Positions 36,965-48,349 of a stretch of DNA of 64,000 nucleotides are shown here, piece by piece. This DNA is from Phoenix dactylifera (Eukaryota > Streptophyta > Magnoliopsida > Arecales > Arecaceae), in the NCBI RefSeq assembly GCF_009389715.1, contig NC_052395.1, positions 7,216,812-7,280,811 of the forward strand, read 5' to 3'. The notes beneath the pieces are model-generated. The model was not told the origin of the DNA. It saw nothing but the letters and a program-made list of their open reading frames with translations, and did no database searches. The translations under genes were made by a program, and so were the position numbers. The stretch's first letter is position 1, and the number at the start of each line of letters is the position of its first letter.

Positions 36965-37655
36965 ACGTACATATCCTTCTACATATTAAGATTTATATAA
37001 ATATTTTTTAAATTGATATTTATATATATATATATATATATCTCTTTTTTTCGGCATATGTATCCAAACCATCTAATGTCGTCAAGAAGTTAACAGTTTA
37101 AAATTAAAATGACGAAAATATTATTAACAAATAAACATGCAAAAAAAAAATTTATAAAGATATACATGTAAATAGCAATTCTGAAGAGTATTCATACAAT
37201 TTTATCTATTTAAGAGGTATACACACAAAAACAATTCTTAGATTTTTGCATACATATTCTTCTAAATATTGAAATTTTCATGAATGCCCTTCAAATTGAA
37301 ATAGAAATTGCATGAATAAAAAAATAAAATTAAAATTTTTTGCATGTAAACCCTTCTAAATATGTGAAATTACACGAATATCCTCGCAAATTATTATTTG
37401 CATATATACTCTTATAAATATTTTTTTTGTTAATTGCTTAACGGTGTTAAATGGTGTTAAATGGTATTTTTGTCATTTTAAATTTTAAACTGCTAATTGC
37501 TTAACAGTGTTAAATGATGTGGGCATATATGCCAGAAAAAAAGAAATTGAAGGCTATACATGCAAAACAAGTATTTTATGAGGGTATACATGCAAATATC
37601 AATTATGAAAAGATATTCATACAAATTTTAATTTTTAGAAGGATATGTATTCAAA
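36965..37655. repeat. AT-rich foldback (inverted-repeat) element
   Basis: The left arm begins tacatatccttctacatatt; the right arm ends aatttttagaaggatatgta, its inverse. Further matching pairs are aattgatattta/aaatatcaatt, tctttttttcggcatatgta (37042) with ggcatatatgccagaaaaaa (37522), and cagtttaaaattaaaatgac (37095) with gtcattttaaattttaaact (37473). A (TA)n run lies at 37018-37040. There is no coding content. It sits in the upstream region of the seven-exon gene. Confidence 0.7.
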
Positions 37656-38165
37656 AAAAACTCTATCCAAAAAAATATATATAAAAAAATAAATACGTAC
37701 GGAAGGTGTGGGAGCTCGGGTGTCTCCCTATGGTAAGTGTGGAATTCAGGTAGCTTCACTTTTTTCACTGCCACGTAGCATCTCTATCTGGCATAATAAT
37801 TGATTGTCTAAGGCTCCGTTTGGAAGAGCTTTTGGAGGGCCAAAAAGCACTTTCTGCCCCTCCAAAAGCACTTTTGGATGAAAAAGAGTATTTGGTAAAA
37901 TTTTCAAAAAACTATTTTAGCTTTTTCAAAAAGCTAAAAACAGCATTTTTAAGAGAAGCTCCATTTTGGAGCTTTCCAAAAAAGTTGATTTGAGCTTTGT
38001 CGGAAAGCTATTTTTTGACTAAAATACTCATAATAAAATATAATAATTACATATTTTGTCTCTTTATAAATCTAAAAATTTGTTGGAGCCCTAACAAAGA
38101 ACCCTAGCCGTTGTACCTTTATTATTGTATTATACTATAAATATAATATAATATTACATTATATC

Positions 38166-39600
38166 TGATGGGAGATAAAATAGATTGTCCTACCCTAGCA
38201 CGGGACCACCCCATTCCAGCCAAGCAGATCTTAGCGCCGAGCAGGCCATACCTCGAACCTCGCCGAAGGCTGAGCTGACCTCGGCCCCTTTCCACAAATC
38301 AAGTCGCTGCCACGACCTGCAGCAACCTTCTCTGATGACATAATAACGTCCCAAACCTAAGTTCGGGGCGCCCTGCAGTGTCGACCAAAAACCGAAGAGG
38401 CTTCGTCGGCCGCAGGTATCCATAATAACATCCCGGGCCTAAGTTCGGGATGCCCTGCAGTGTCGACCAAGAGCCCAAGAGGCCCCGTTGACCGTTCGCA
38501 AGTATCTTCAAGGACGCGCCCCGACTTGAGCTCGGGGCGCCCATTATCTTCGACAACGCACCCCGACCCGAGCTTGGGGCGCCCGGTATCTTCGACGATG
38601 CGCCCTGGCCGGAGCTCGGGGCGACGAGTATCTTCGACGACGTGCCCCAGCCCGAGCTTGGGACGTCTCGGGGCGACGAGTATCTTCGACGACGCGCCTC
38701 GGCTCGAGCTCGGGGTGCCGAGTATCTTCGACGACGAGCCTCGATCCGAACTCGGGACGCCAATGTCTGAGTGGGGGCACCCTGCAGAGTCAACTAAGAG
38801 CCGAGAAAGCTTGGCCGACCTCAGAGTCCGCCAAGTCGACCTCACCAAACATATGTCGTGGCCTCCAAGTCGGCCCGACCTTATTGCTCACCAAGCTGAC
38901 TTCGCCAAGTATATGCTACGGCCTCCAAGCGAGCCCGACCTTGCCCACGGCCGCATCCACGTGCGCTCCTATGCTCGCATACATGGCCGTACATTCCAAC
39001 CTCACTGCGCCATGCTTTGCTTGCTGGCCACTCCATGACATATCAACCAGGGCCATGCCGTACTGTCAAGGGCCATACCCTACTACCTCTGTCAACGCCA
39101 TGCCGTTCACAAGGACGGTCTACACCGTGTGCCTCAAGCAAGCCCTGGCTGCATGCCACCTAGCCAAATACCAACTCCTCTCATGATGAGGACGGGCCAT
39201 ACCCGCGCTACCTGGGCACCTCTGCGGGGACTATAAATAGCCCCATCAGGCAATGTCTAAAGGACTTTTGGCCAACAAAAACTCCACGCTAACTTTAGCA
39301 TCGGAGGACCCTCATCGGAATCACCGGTGAGGCTTTGTGCAGGTACGTCGGTGCATGGGAGGTGGCATCCTTTCTCCGTCTCGACCGGCAGCTCCCCCGA
39401 CTCCTCCAGCGTGGTCACCCTCGGGCCAAATTTGAACCACAACATCTTGCTCTAGAAAAAAGGGCCCTCACTGGAATCACCGGTGAGGCTTTGTGCAGGT
39501 ATGTCGGCGCACGAAAGGTGCCATCCTTTCTCCGTATCGACCGGCAACTCCTCCGAATCCTCCGACATGATCACCCTCGGGCCAAATTTGAACTACAACA
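38166..39600 (+). repeat. 5' LTR with internal tandem repeats
   Basis: A 1435-bp LTR. 38505-38775 is a tandem array of about six units of 40-45 bp built on gtatcttcgacgacgcgccc and a cgagctcggggcgcc core. At the 3' end a 156-bp unit is duplicated (copies beginning near 39309 and 39465), each with aatcaccggtgaggctttgt. A tataaatag at 39231 is a likely TATA box. Confidence 0.85.
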
Positions 39601-39617
39601 TCTGGCGCTAGAGGAAA
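39601..39617 (+). promoter_or_regulatory. Primer binding site region
   Basis: The sequence tctggcgctagaggaaa directly follows the 5' LTR. The tggcgc start resembles primer sites used with non-Met tRNAs in plant Gypsy elements; the exact tRNA was not determined. Confidence 0.55.
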
Positions 39618-40443
39618 GGCCCGAGTCATGGCTATGAAGTTGATGAGCCAAGCAACTTCAAATGCATCGAGGAGCCGGGCACCAGCTCCCCACAACTCAC
39701 TCCAAAGTCCACCCCCTGCAGAACCTGCAGACCAAATTTCTTAGGTTTAACCGGAGTAGTTCAACATGCTTATCCAACAAGTCCAAGCACTCACTGTGGC
39801 CGTTCAAGGCCTGCAGCAAGCGGGAGACCAGCCTGTACTCCCTCCTCACGAGCATGAGTCCTCAGGACACCGCTCGCGATGTCATTCTCCTGTAGAGCGT
39901 CGCCACCACCAAAGCTCCCACCAAGCTCGAACCCCAAGCCAGGAGGGCCCGTCGCGAAGCCACTATCCTGAGAGCTTGCACCAAAGTTTGAAGCCCCGAG
40001 CAACCCTTAGAGGTGGGGTCTGCCCCAGGCCGAGCACCCTGCACTGCCGACCGTGAGCTGAACGAGCTCCCTCGACCACAGGACCATTTGACACCATTCG
40101 ATGCCATTTCGACGCCATTTCAATGCGATTCGATGTCATTTCGATGCCATTCCAATGCCATTTTGACGCCTTCTATGATGACACAGCCCGATCTGAGTGG
40201 GGGCACCCTGCTGAGTCGACCACGAGCCGAAGAAGGCCACTGAAGTCGACCCCAGCGCAGAGTTACTTAGCTCGGCTCGAAAAGCTCGGCCTAAAGTCGT
40301 TAGGTCCAACGACACAAGAAGTACACCCTACTCGGCACATACATCTTCACAAATATTTGACTGAATTATAGAACGATCAATGACTTGGCTACTTTCTTCC
40401 CTTGAGCGAAAGAATAACTCGAACTCAAAAGTCAGAGGGTAGA

Positions 40444-41831
40444 TGATGGGAGATAAAATGGATCGTCCTACCCCAGCGTGGGACCACCCCATTTCGGCCA
40501 AGCAGACCTTAGCACCGAGCAGGCCAGACCTCGGACCTAGCTGAAGGTCAAGCTGACCTCGGCCCCTTCCCACAAATCAAGTCGCTGCCACGACCTACAG
40601 CAACCTTCTTTGATGACATAATGACGTCCCGAGCCTATGTTTGGGGCACCCTGCAGTGCCGACCAAAAGCCGAAGAGGCCTCGTTGACCGCAGGTATCCA
40701 CAATGACGTCCCGGGCCTAAGTTCGGGTGCCCTGCAGTGTCGACCAAGAGGCCCCATCGACCATTCGCAAGTATCTTCGACGATGCGCCCCAACCCGAGC
40801 TCGGAGGGCCCAGTATCTTTGATGATGCCCCCGGCCCAAGCTTGGGGCACCGAGTATCTTCGATGACACGCCCTGGCTCGAGCTCGGGGCACCAAGTATC
40901 TTCGACAATGCGCCTCGGCCCAAGCTCGGGGCACCAAGTATCTTCGACGATGCGCCTCGGCCCGAGCTCGGGGCACAAATGTCTGAGTGGAGGCATCCTG
41001 CAGAGTCAACTAAGAGCCGAGGAGGCTGGGCCAACCTTAGAGTCCACCAAGTCGACCTCACCAAATATATGTTGCGGCCTCCAAATCGGCCTGACCTCAA
41101 TGCTCACCAAGCTAATGACTTCCCCAAGTATATGCTACGGCCTCCAAGCAAGCCCGACCTCGCCCACGGCCGCATCCACATGCGCACCCACGCGCGCTCC
41201 TACGCCCGCACACGTGGATATACATTACAACCTCACCGCGCCATGTTTTGCTTGCTGGCCACTTTACGACATGTCAACCAGGAGCCATGCCTTACTGTCA
41301 AGGGCCATACCCTGCTACCTCTGTCGATGCCATGCCGTTCACAAGGATGGCCTACACCGTGTGCCTCAAGCAAGCCCTGACTGCATGCCACCTGGCCAAA
41401 CACCAACTCCTCTCATGATGAGGATGGGCCATACCTCCGCCACTTGAACATTTCTACGGAAACTATAAATAGCCCCATCAGGTAACGCCTAAAGGATTTT
41501 TGGCCAACAAAAACTCCACGCTAACTTTAGCATCGAAGGGCCCTCACCGGAATCACCGGTGAGGCTTTGTGCAGGTACGCCGGTGCATGAGAGGTAGCGT
41601 CTTTTCTCTGCCGCGACTGGCAGCTCTCCTGACTGATCCGGCATGGTCACCCTTGGGCCAAATTTGAACCACAACATCTGGCGCTAGAGGAAGGGCCCTC
41701 ATCGAAATCACCGGTGAGGCTTTGTGCAGGTACGTCGGCGTACGAAGGGTGGCATCCTTTCTCCGTCTCGACCGGCAGCTCCCCCGACTCCTCCGGCGTG
41801 GTCACCCTCGGGCCAAATTTGAACCACAACA
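40444..41831 (+). repeat. 3' LTR with the same tandem repeats and an internal primer-site copy
   Basis: A 1388-bp LTR, partner of 38166-39600, with visible substitutions and a missing repeat unit relative to it. The 40-45-bp array is at about 40770-40985 and the duplicated 155-bp end unit begins near 41538 and 41693. Between the two end units lies tctggcgctagagg (41677-41690), a copy of the primer site inside the LTR. Confidence 0.85.
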
Positions 41832-42223
41832 ATATCATAATACATTGATATGTTATGTTAAATAATTTAATATTATATTAAATTATTATGCTATAGTATA
41901 CAATGTCATATTACTATATTATAATAATACTATATTACATTACAGTAATATTATACTATATAATATATTTATGTATCAATATATATTTTATTTTATTATG
42001 CTCTGTTGTATAATACTATGCAATATCCTTTATGGTAATTTTGACATACAAAAGTACTTTCTCAATTTGTTTACCAAACAAATATTAAAGTACAACAGTA
42101 CTTTAGAAATGTAGTTACCAAACAACAAACAGTTTTTTATAAAGGTTCTACTTCAAAAAGCTTTACTTCCAATAGCTCTACTTCCAAAAGCTCTACTGCC
42201 AACAGCTCTCCAAATAAGGCCTT

Positions 42224-42534
42224 TATATTTCTTCATGTATCCCAGCACGTATATATACATAGAATGAGTGGTGACCGGTGACCTTGAGAATATTTCTTGC
42301 ATAACCATGTGAAAGAAAAGATGGGCCAATGGACATGCTTATTAGGTATGAAATAATCAAGTAGAGCCTGCAAGAATATTCCTTGCATGAACATGAAAAA
42401 AAAAATGATGGCAATATATAGTGGGGGCGCCATAGTCAAGGATTTTTATAATGAATTGGAGTTTGTCTCATTATTCATTATCTTTTTTCTCATCAACAAG
42501 AGGTTGTGGGTTCAAGTCTTAATTATTAGAACCA
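42224..42534. other. Short intergenic stretch
   Basis: No gene. A small repeat is visible: aatatttcttgcataaccat near 42289 and aatattccttgcatgaacat near 42371. Confidence 0.4.
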
Positions 42535-43260
42535 AAATAATTATGATGTAAATGGGTTTCGATCACTTGCACCATACAAAGGGAGAAAAAAAATCATGGA
42601 TTTCTTGACAACATCTTGAATAAAAATGTAAACCTTTTATGAACGATATGTATATTTCCTTATCAAAATTTCTGAAGTAAAAGATGATGAATAGGGTTTG
42701 GGCTTCATTGACAGTTCCCACTGCATTACATGTACAATGTCCACAAGTACATGAAGGCAGTGGTCTATAGTTGTGTAATTTTTCCCAAATGGCATTGAGT
42801 TGAGTGAAACAATCACTTACTGATTGGGTTCCCTGCATAACCTAGCTGAGTTGTTATTGAAGATGGTATATCCTCATATTATCCGGTTGTGCAAACTGGG
42901 TCTTTAGAGGGGATACATGAGTTGAAGATTCTCCATCTGCCATTTTAGAACAATCCTAAGACAAAAAGGAATGATTAAAACAGCTTACTACATCTTCAAG
43001 GAAGAAGAAGAAGAAACTTGACTTAAAATTCTAGCACCCGCTCTGATACTATGTTAGAAAAGGAATAACGGAAGCTGGAAACTGGGGAGAAGAATGGAAG
43101 ATGGAAAATAGGGGAGAAGAAAAGGCTGATTTTATTTTATTTTTCTTACTTCATCACAGTACAGATTGGTGGCATTTATAAATATTCGAACTGGATTAAA
43201 GTGTAACTAATCTAACTATTAAGCAATGTAAATTGTAACTGTGGGAAAAATTAATGGCAT
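42535..43260 (-). mobile_element. Copia relic: 5' LTR, primer site and gag start
   Basis: Reading the - strand: an LTR-like stretch from about 43260 to 43053 with tataaatgcc as TATA box and a ctaaca end, then tagtatcagagc (about 43034-43045) as a tRNA-Met-type primer site. A Gag start follows near 42942 (MADGESSTHVSPLKTQFAQP) and then QGTQSVSDCFTQLNAIWEKL with a CxCG-type stretch, the conserved core of Copia Gag. A stop interrupts it near 42850. The rest of the element is gone. The outer LTR boundary is approximate. Confidence 0.6.
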
Positions 43261-43261
43261 T

Positions 43262-44974
43262 TAGGTTTATTGGGCCACGTGCTCATTTAAACTTGGAAAC
43301 GCCCGTTGGTTTCTTTGGAAATAATGGACGCGCGCAGCGGGCTGGCGCACGTTGCCAACGGACGCGTGCCAGCCCCTTTGGCCTCCGCGTTTGAGAACGA
43401 AAACGGCCGGGTGTTTTGAGGAAAGATTTAAATGTGCACGCGGCCGAGTCTCGGGCCGCATGCGCGTTTGAAAATAAAAATGCCCCACGGTGTTTTGCGC
43501 GGAATTAAATGAGGCGCTTAATTACCGCGGACGGGTCCGCAAAAGACCATATTGCCCCTATAATAAATCCCTATATAAACCCCCCTATTTCATCCTATTC
43601 AAACACGGAAAAATTTGAGAAAAATAGTGGAAAAATTTTGAAAAAAAATTCTTCTTCCTCTTAGCCACTTCCAATTTTTGTTTTTACATTTTTATTAAGT
43701 TTATTTTGTTCTTTTCATTCCGCTCTTTGCTGGATCTGCAAGTCCGATCGGGTTCACTTTGACTTCTTCCGAGACGTGCCGAAGAAGAAGTTGTAGGGTC
43801 ATCATATCTCTGAGAAGGATTGCCGGAAGACCCGTACGTGGGGGCAAATACTTCTTTGGGACAGCGTCTACGCGCTTCGACCTGCCTTCAATCAGGCTAC
43901 TTTCTTCTACTTTTATTTTTTTCAATATTAGTAGATTTGTAGGATTTGAAATTTTATGATATAAATTTATTAAATGCATAGATTTATTTTGTGCTAAATT
44001 AGATTTATTTTGCATTGAAATAAACTTATTTGGATGACGAATAATATGCATGTATATTATTCCCTTTAAGATTTTCCATTAATTGAATTAATAGATTTAT
44101 TTGTTTATTTATATGATATATTGCTAACAATTCAAAGAAGTATTTGTTTTTATTTTTTGTTAGTAATATATAATTCATTAAATTCTTTATTACAATTGTG
44201 GCATATTAGATTTTAATTGCAATAATTGTCTTTGCTAGCACATCATTAATAATAAATTATTCTAAAGAGGTAATAATTTGGTTAACCTCCAAGAGGTTTA
44301 TTATACCTCCATTTGGACTCCTCAAGAAGTAATTTTCAGATCCTATTCAAACGAAAAATTCGGAAATTGGTTGATACATAATAATGAATCTATTGAATTG
44401 ACTTATTAGATCTTAATCAATTAGTCTAATAAAGAAATAAATCTTTTAATTCATTGAATTGACATCTTAATTACAATAATTGATTTGCTACAAAATTAGT
44501 AATTAATTATTCTAATAAGTAAATAAATTAATTCTAATATATATATATATAATTCATTGAATTGATAAATTAGATTTTAATTATAATAATTGTTTGCTAG
44601 AATTAAATTTAGTAATCAATTGTTACTAATTCGGAAAGGTCAAACAAAAAAAAATTCAAAAAAATTAGTTAATCCGTTTAAATTTGCATTAGGTTATTTT
44701 AAATATTGAATTTGTGTGATTTCTAGTGATTATATCCACTAACTAATAGTGTCTAAGAAAAGCTTGTCAAAAAGCCATACGTGCCTAAGAAAGGCTGGTA
44801 CTTAAGTGAGCCTAGTGCTCTACCACCGATCTGGAGCTGATCTGGCTATTAGTTTTTTGGATATATTAATTAGACATCCAAAATTCAATATAAACATTAA
44901 TGCAATCTTTTGACATAATTTTTTTTTTTTTACCTTCAATTAGATTTCTGTCTCCATTCTATAACCCTGATCCT
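43262..44974 (+). other. LTR and leader of the Copia element at 43.3-48.0 kb
   Basis: A promoter-like region with cacgtg (43276) and tatataaac (43572), GC-rich before and AT-rich after, is followed by a long leader. The layout fits the 5' LTR plus leader of the Copia element whose polyprotein starts at 44975. The 3' LTR lies outside the window beyond the CACTA insertion, so LTR borders cannot be fixed, and I could not find a clear primer site. From 44155 to 44640 a unit with taattcattgaatt, tagattttaatt and aataattg...tttgctag is repeated about three times. Confidence 0.55.
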
Positions 44975-47900
44975 ATGGCCTCAAACACTAGTGACCATCT
45001 TAGTGCCAAACCTGAAAAATTTGATGGTCATAACTTTAGGAGGTGGCAGAACCAAATGCGGTTCTGGCTCACCACATTAGGGTTAATCTCAGCCATAGGT
45101 GAAAGTACTACTGAAGTTGATAACGGATCCAACCCAACCACCTCTTCCAATACTGAACATTCTGCCTCCACTAGCACACCTTCTAGGACACCTGATGAGA
45201 TAGATTATCATTGTATCCATAGAATCCTAGGTGCTCTTTCTGAGAGTCTGTATGATATCTATTACACAGCCAAGAGTGCCAAAGAACTCTGGGACATCCT
45301 AGATAGCAAATATGGTCTTGATGATGCTGGGGTAAAGAGGTTCAAGGCCTCCGACTTCAATAAGTTTAGGATGGTGGACTCAAAGCCTATGAATGACCAA
45401 ATTCATGAATTTGAAACCCTGATCCACCAGCTTAGGGCTAATGGAACCAATTTGGATGAATCATTCCAGGTAGCCTGTCTGATAGATAAACTACCTACTT
45501 CCTGGTCTGATTTTGCCAAGACCCTGAGCCATACCCAAGAAGTTCTCACCCTAACCCAAGTCTTGAACTCCATTAGGATTGAAGAGCAGCACAGGCTCAG
45601 GAGTAATACCTCTACTGGACCCAAGAATAATGTATATAATGTAGAGGCCCCTCCTAAGAAAAATCAGAACCGACCCTTTCGTAAGAATTTTAAAAAGAAA
45701 CCCTACAACCCTAGAAACCCTAACCACCACTACAATAGGAAACCTATTCAATCCCAGGAGCAGAAGAAAAAGAAAGAGGAAGGTGGTGCTCGTTTCTGTT
45801 ATGTGTATGGTCGGACCAACCATTTGTCTTCCCAATGCTTCTATAAGAAGACTGCACCTCTTCAATCTAAGAAGAAGGGTCCACACACAACCAGTGCTCA
45901 AGTCAACATGGTGACTTCCGGCGCTGTCTCCTCTGAGATAGCTTTCAGGTCTGTTTTCTTCACTCCTAAAGTTAACATGACTTTACAAGCACTTAATTGG
46001 TGGATTGATACCGGAGCTGGTATTCATATTTGTTCGGATCGCTCCTGGTTTTCTTCTTACCAGATCTCAAGTGGAGGAGTTGTGATCATGGCAAACAGCT
46101 CAGAGGCACATGTGCTAGGAGTAGGACGTGTGGACTTAAAGCTTACCTCTGGAAAAGTCCTGTCACTACACGGCGTCCAACATGTTCCAGTTGTTAGAAG
46201 AAACCTCATTAGTGGTTTCTTGCTTGTCCAGCAAGGCTTTCGTCTTGTCTTTGAGTCCAATAAGGTTGTAATTTCTCATGGTGTAATGTTTATTGGAAAA
46301 GGATTCCTTAGTGAAGGATTGTTCAAGTTGAATGTAATAGCTCCTTCAATAAATGAAAATCCTTTGATTATGAATATAGAACCCCCTTTTATTTGGCATG
46401 GTAGATTAGGTCATGTAAATTATAATTCAATTAAGCAACTTATGAACCTAAATCTAATACCAAAAAGTGATCTTAAGAATCATGAGAAATGTCAAATTTG
46501 TGTAGAAGCTAAACTTCCTAGGAAGCCTTTTAAATCCGTTAATAGGGATTCAGATCTATTAGAGTTGATCCATAGTGATATTTGTGACTCTAGTAGAACT
46601 TCTAGAGGAGGTAACAAATATTTTGTGACCTTCATAGATGATCTATCCAAATTCTGTTATATCTATCTAATTAAAACCAAGGATGAGGTGCTCAGCAAAT
46701 TTAAAATATTTAAGATTGAAGCTGAGAACCAACAAGAAAAGAAAATTAAAATTCTTACATCAGATCGGGGAGGTGAATATACATCCAATGATATAACTCA
46801 ATTTTGTGGAGATCATGGAATCATTCATGAAGTGACTGCACCCTATTCTCCCCAATCAAATGGAGTAGCAGAAAGGAAGAATAGGACTTTAATGGATATG
46901 GTGAACTCCATGCTTATAAACTCAGGAGTGCCAGAAAATTTGTGGGGGGAAGCTCTTGTTTCAGCTTGTTATATCCTTAATAGGATTCCCTCTAAAAATA
47001 ATGATCTAACCCCATATGAAGTTTGGAAACATAGAAAACCTAATCTTAGCTATTTAAAAGTGTGGGTGTGCTTGGCAAAAGTAAAAATACCTGATTTTAA
47101 GAGAAAGAAAATAGGGCATAAAACAGCGGATGCCATATTCATAGGTTATGCAGCCAATAGTAATGCCAATAGATTTCTGGTGATAAGTTCAGAAGTAAAT
47201 GATATTAGTAACAACACTATCATAGAAGCCAGAGATGCAACATATTTTGAAGATACCTTTCCACTTAAGACTAGAGTAGATAGCGGTATAGCTAGTAGCT
47301 CTAGTAGAATAAGGACAAGAGAAATAGAAGCAGAAGCAGAACCTAGGAGAAGTAAAAGATCCAGGGTAGAGAAAATATTTGGAGATAATTTTTATACCTT
47401 CCTAATAGAAGACTCTCCAACTACCTTTGAGGACGCAATGAAATCTTTGGATTCACCTTTTTGGAGAGAAGCTGTGGACAATGAGATGCAATCAATTATC
47501 CAAAACCATACTTGGAAATTGACTGATCTTCCTCCTGGTTGTAAAACAATAGGATGCAAATGGATCTTTAAGAAGAAACTTAGGCCTGATGGCTCTGTAG
47601 ATAAATTTAAGGCTAGATTAGTTGCCAAGGGTTTTACTCAGAGACCTGGTGTAGATTTCTTTGATGTTTATGCACCTGTAGCTAGGATTACTACTATTAG
47701 GATCCTTATAGCATTAGCCTCTATTCATAAATTAGTGATTCATCAGATGGATCTTAAGACAGTTTTTCTAAATGGAGACTTAAATGAAGAAATTTATATG
47801 GACCAGCCAGAGGGATTTAAAATCTCAGGCCAAGAAAATAAAGTTTGCAGACTACTCAGATCTCTTTATGGTCTTAAACAAGCACCCAAGCAATGGCACT

Positions 47901-48041
47901 TGAAATTTGATGAAACCATACTGATATTTGGATTTGAAATCAATAGTACAGACGAATGTGTATACCACAAGAGAGTTGGACACAAATTTGTGATCTTGTA
48001 CCTCTATGTAGATGATATACTGATCTTTGGGACAGATCTTC
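44975..48041 (+). pseudogene. Copia gag-pol polyprotein, open frame cut by a CACTA insertion
   Basis: From ATG at 44975 the frame is open for about 1022 codons. Order: Gag (KFDGHNFRRWQNQMRFWL), a basic tract, a zinc knuckle near 45797 (CYVYGRTNHLSSQC, second Cys replaced by Tyr), protease DTGA at residue 345, GAG-pre-integrase with WHGRLGH and CQIC, the integrase core with HSDICD, SDRGGEY and GVAERKNR (DDE triad present), then reverse transcriptase from KWIFKKKLRPDGSVDKFKAR to YVDD at residues 1011-1014. Eight codons later, at 48042, a CACTA element begins. The rest of the reverse transcriptase and the RNase H are separated from it. No stop or frameshift precedes the break, so it was damaged recently. 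The replication proteins would act in cytoplasmic particles and integrate in the nucleus. Confidence 0.9.
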
Positions 48042-48067
48042 CACTACAAAAGAAAGAAGCAAAGTCG

Positions 48068-48330
48068 ACGCTTCAATGCCGACGCTATGGAAAAGCATCG
48101 GCAAATTTGGCCTCCCCTTGTACTTTTGCCGATGCTTATCATAAGCGTCGGCAATTCAAAGGAATAAACGACGCTTTTAAGCGTCGTCATAGTCCATATT
48201 TCCAACTCACACTCGGAAGCGTGGGAATTGGTTATAGGGCGACGCTATTACGCGTCGTTGTTCTTCCAGACCTACAACGACGCGTTGTTCTTCCAGACCT
48301 ACAACGACGCTTATAAGCGTCGTCGAATGC
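48068..48330. repeat. Subterminal repeats of the CACTA element
   Basis: Six or more copies of a gacgct...agcgtcgtc motif in both orientations (48068, 48129, 48169, 48239, 48280, 48305), several forming perfect small hairpins around tttaaa, tataa or attac. In En/Spm such subterminal repeats bind the TNPA-type protein. A 25-bp block with cgttgttcttccagacctac is also duplicated (48256 and 48283). Confidence 0.75.
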
Positions 48331-48349
48331 GAGCACACCACCCTAACCC

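Larger units (their letters stand above)
38166..41831 (+). mobile_element. Complete non-autonomous LTR retrotransposon
   Basis: 5' LTR 38166-39600, 3' LTR 40444-41831, both starting TGATGGGAGATAAAAT and ending CTACAACA/CCACAACA. Target duplication atatc at 38161-38165 and 41832-41836. The internal region is only 843 bp: a tctggcgctagagg primer-site region at 39601, a short frame like a Gag N-terminus (QQVQALTVAVQGLQQAGDQP around 39780-39840), a minisatellite of tcgatgccatttcgacgcca type (40095-40170) and a purine tract at 40429-40443. No protease, reverse transcriptase or integrase is present, so movement would need another element's proteins. Confidence 0.85.
37810..42223. mobile_element. 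Terminal-inverted-repeat element (MITE-like), split by an LTR retrotransposon
   Basis: The left end reads aaggctccgtttggaagagc; the right end, inverted, reads aaggccttatttggagagct. Inner arms also match as inverted agctttt/aaaagct-rich stretches. Without the 3671-bp insertion the element would be about 743 bp. It has no coding content. A target duplication is not clear, so the superfamily is open (hAT- or Harbinger-like). Confidence 0.6.

Noticed and set aside
38299..39038. Long open frames of 160-190 codons in the 38-39 kb region, and 236 codons at 40737-41447
   Set aside because: They translate the 40-45-bp tandem array of an LTR (repeating SSKILGAPSSGRGA-like peptides) and neighbouring GC-rich LTR sequence.
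43571..43580. tatataaac as promoter of a host gene
   Set aside because: It precedes a Copia leader and gag-pol frame, so it is best read as the element's own LTR promoter.
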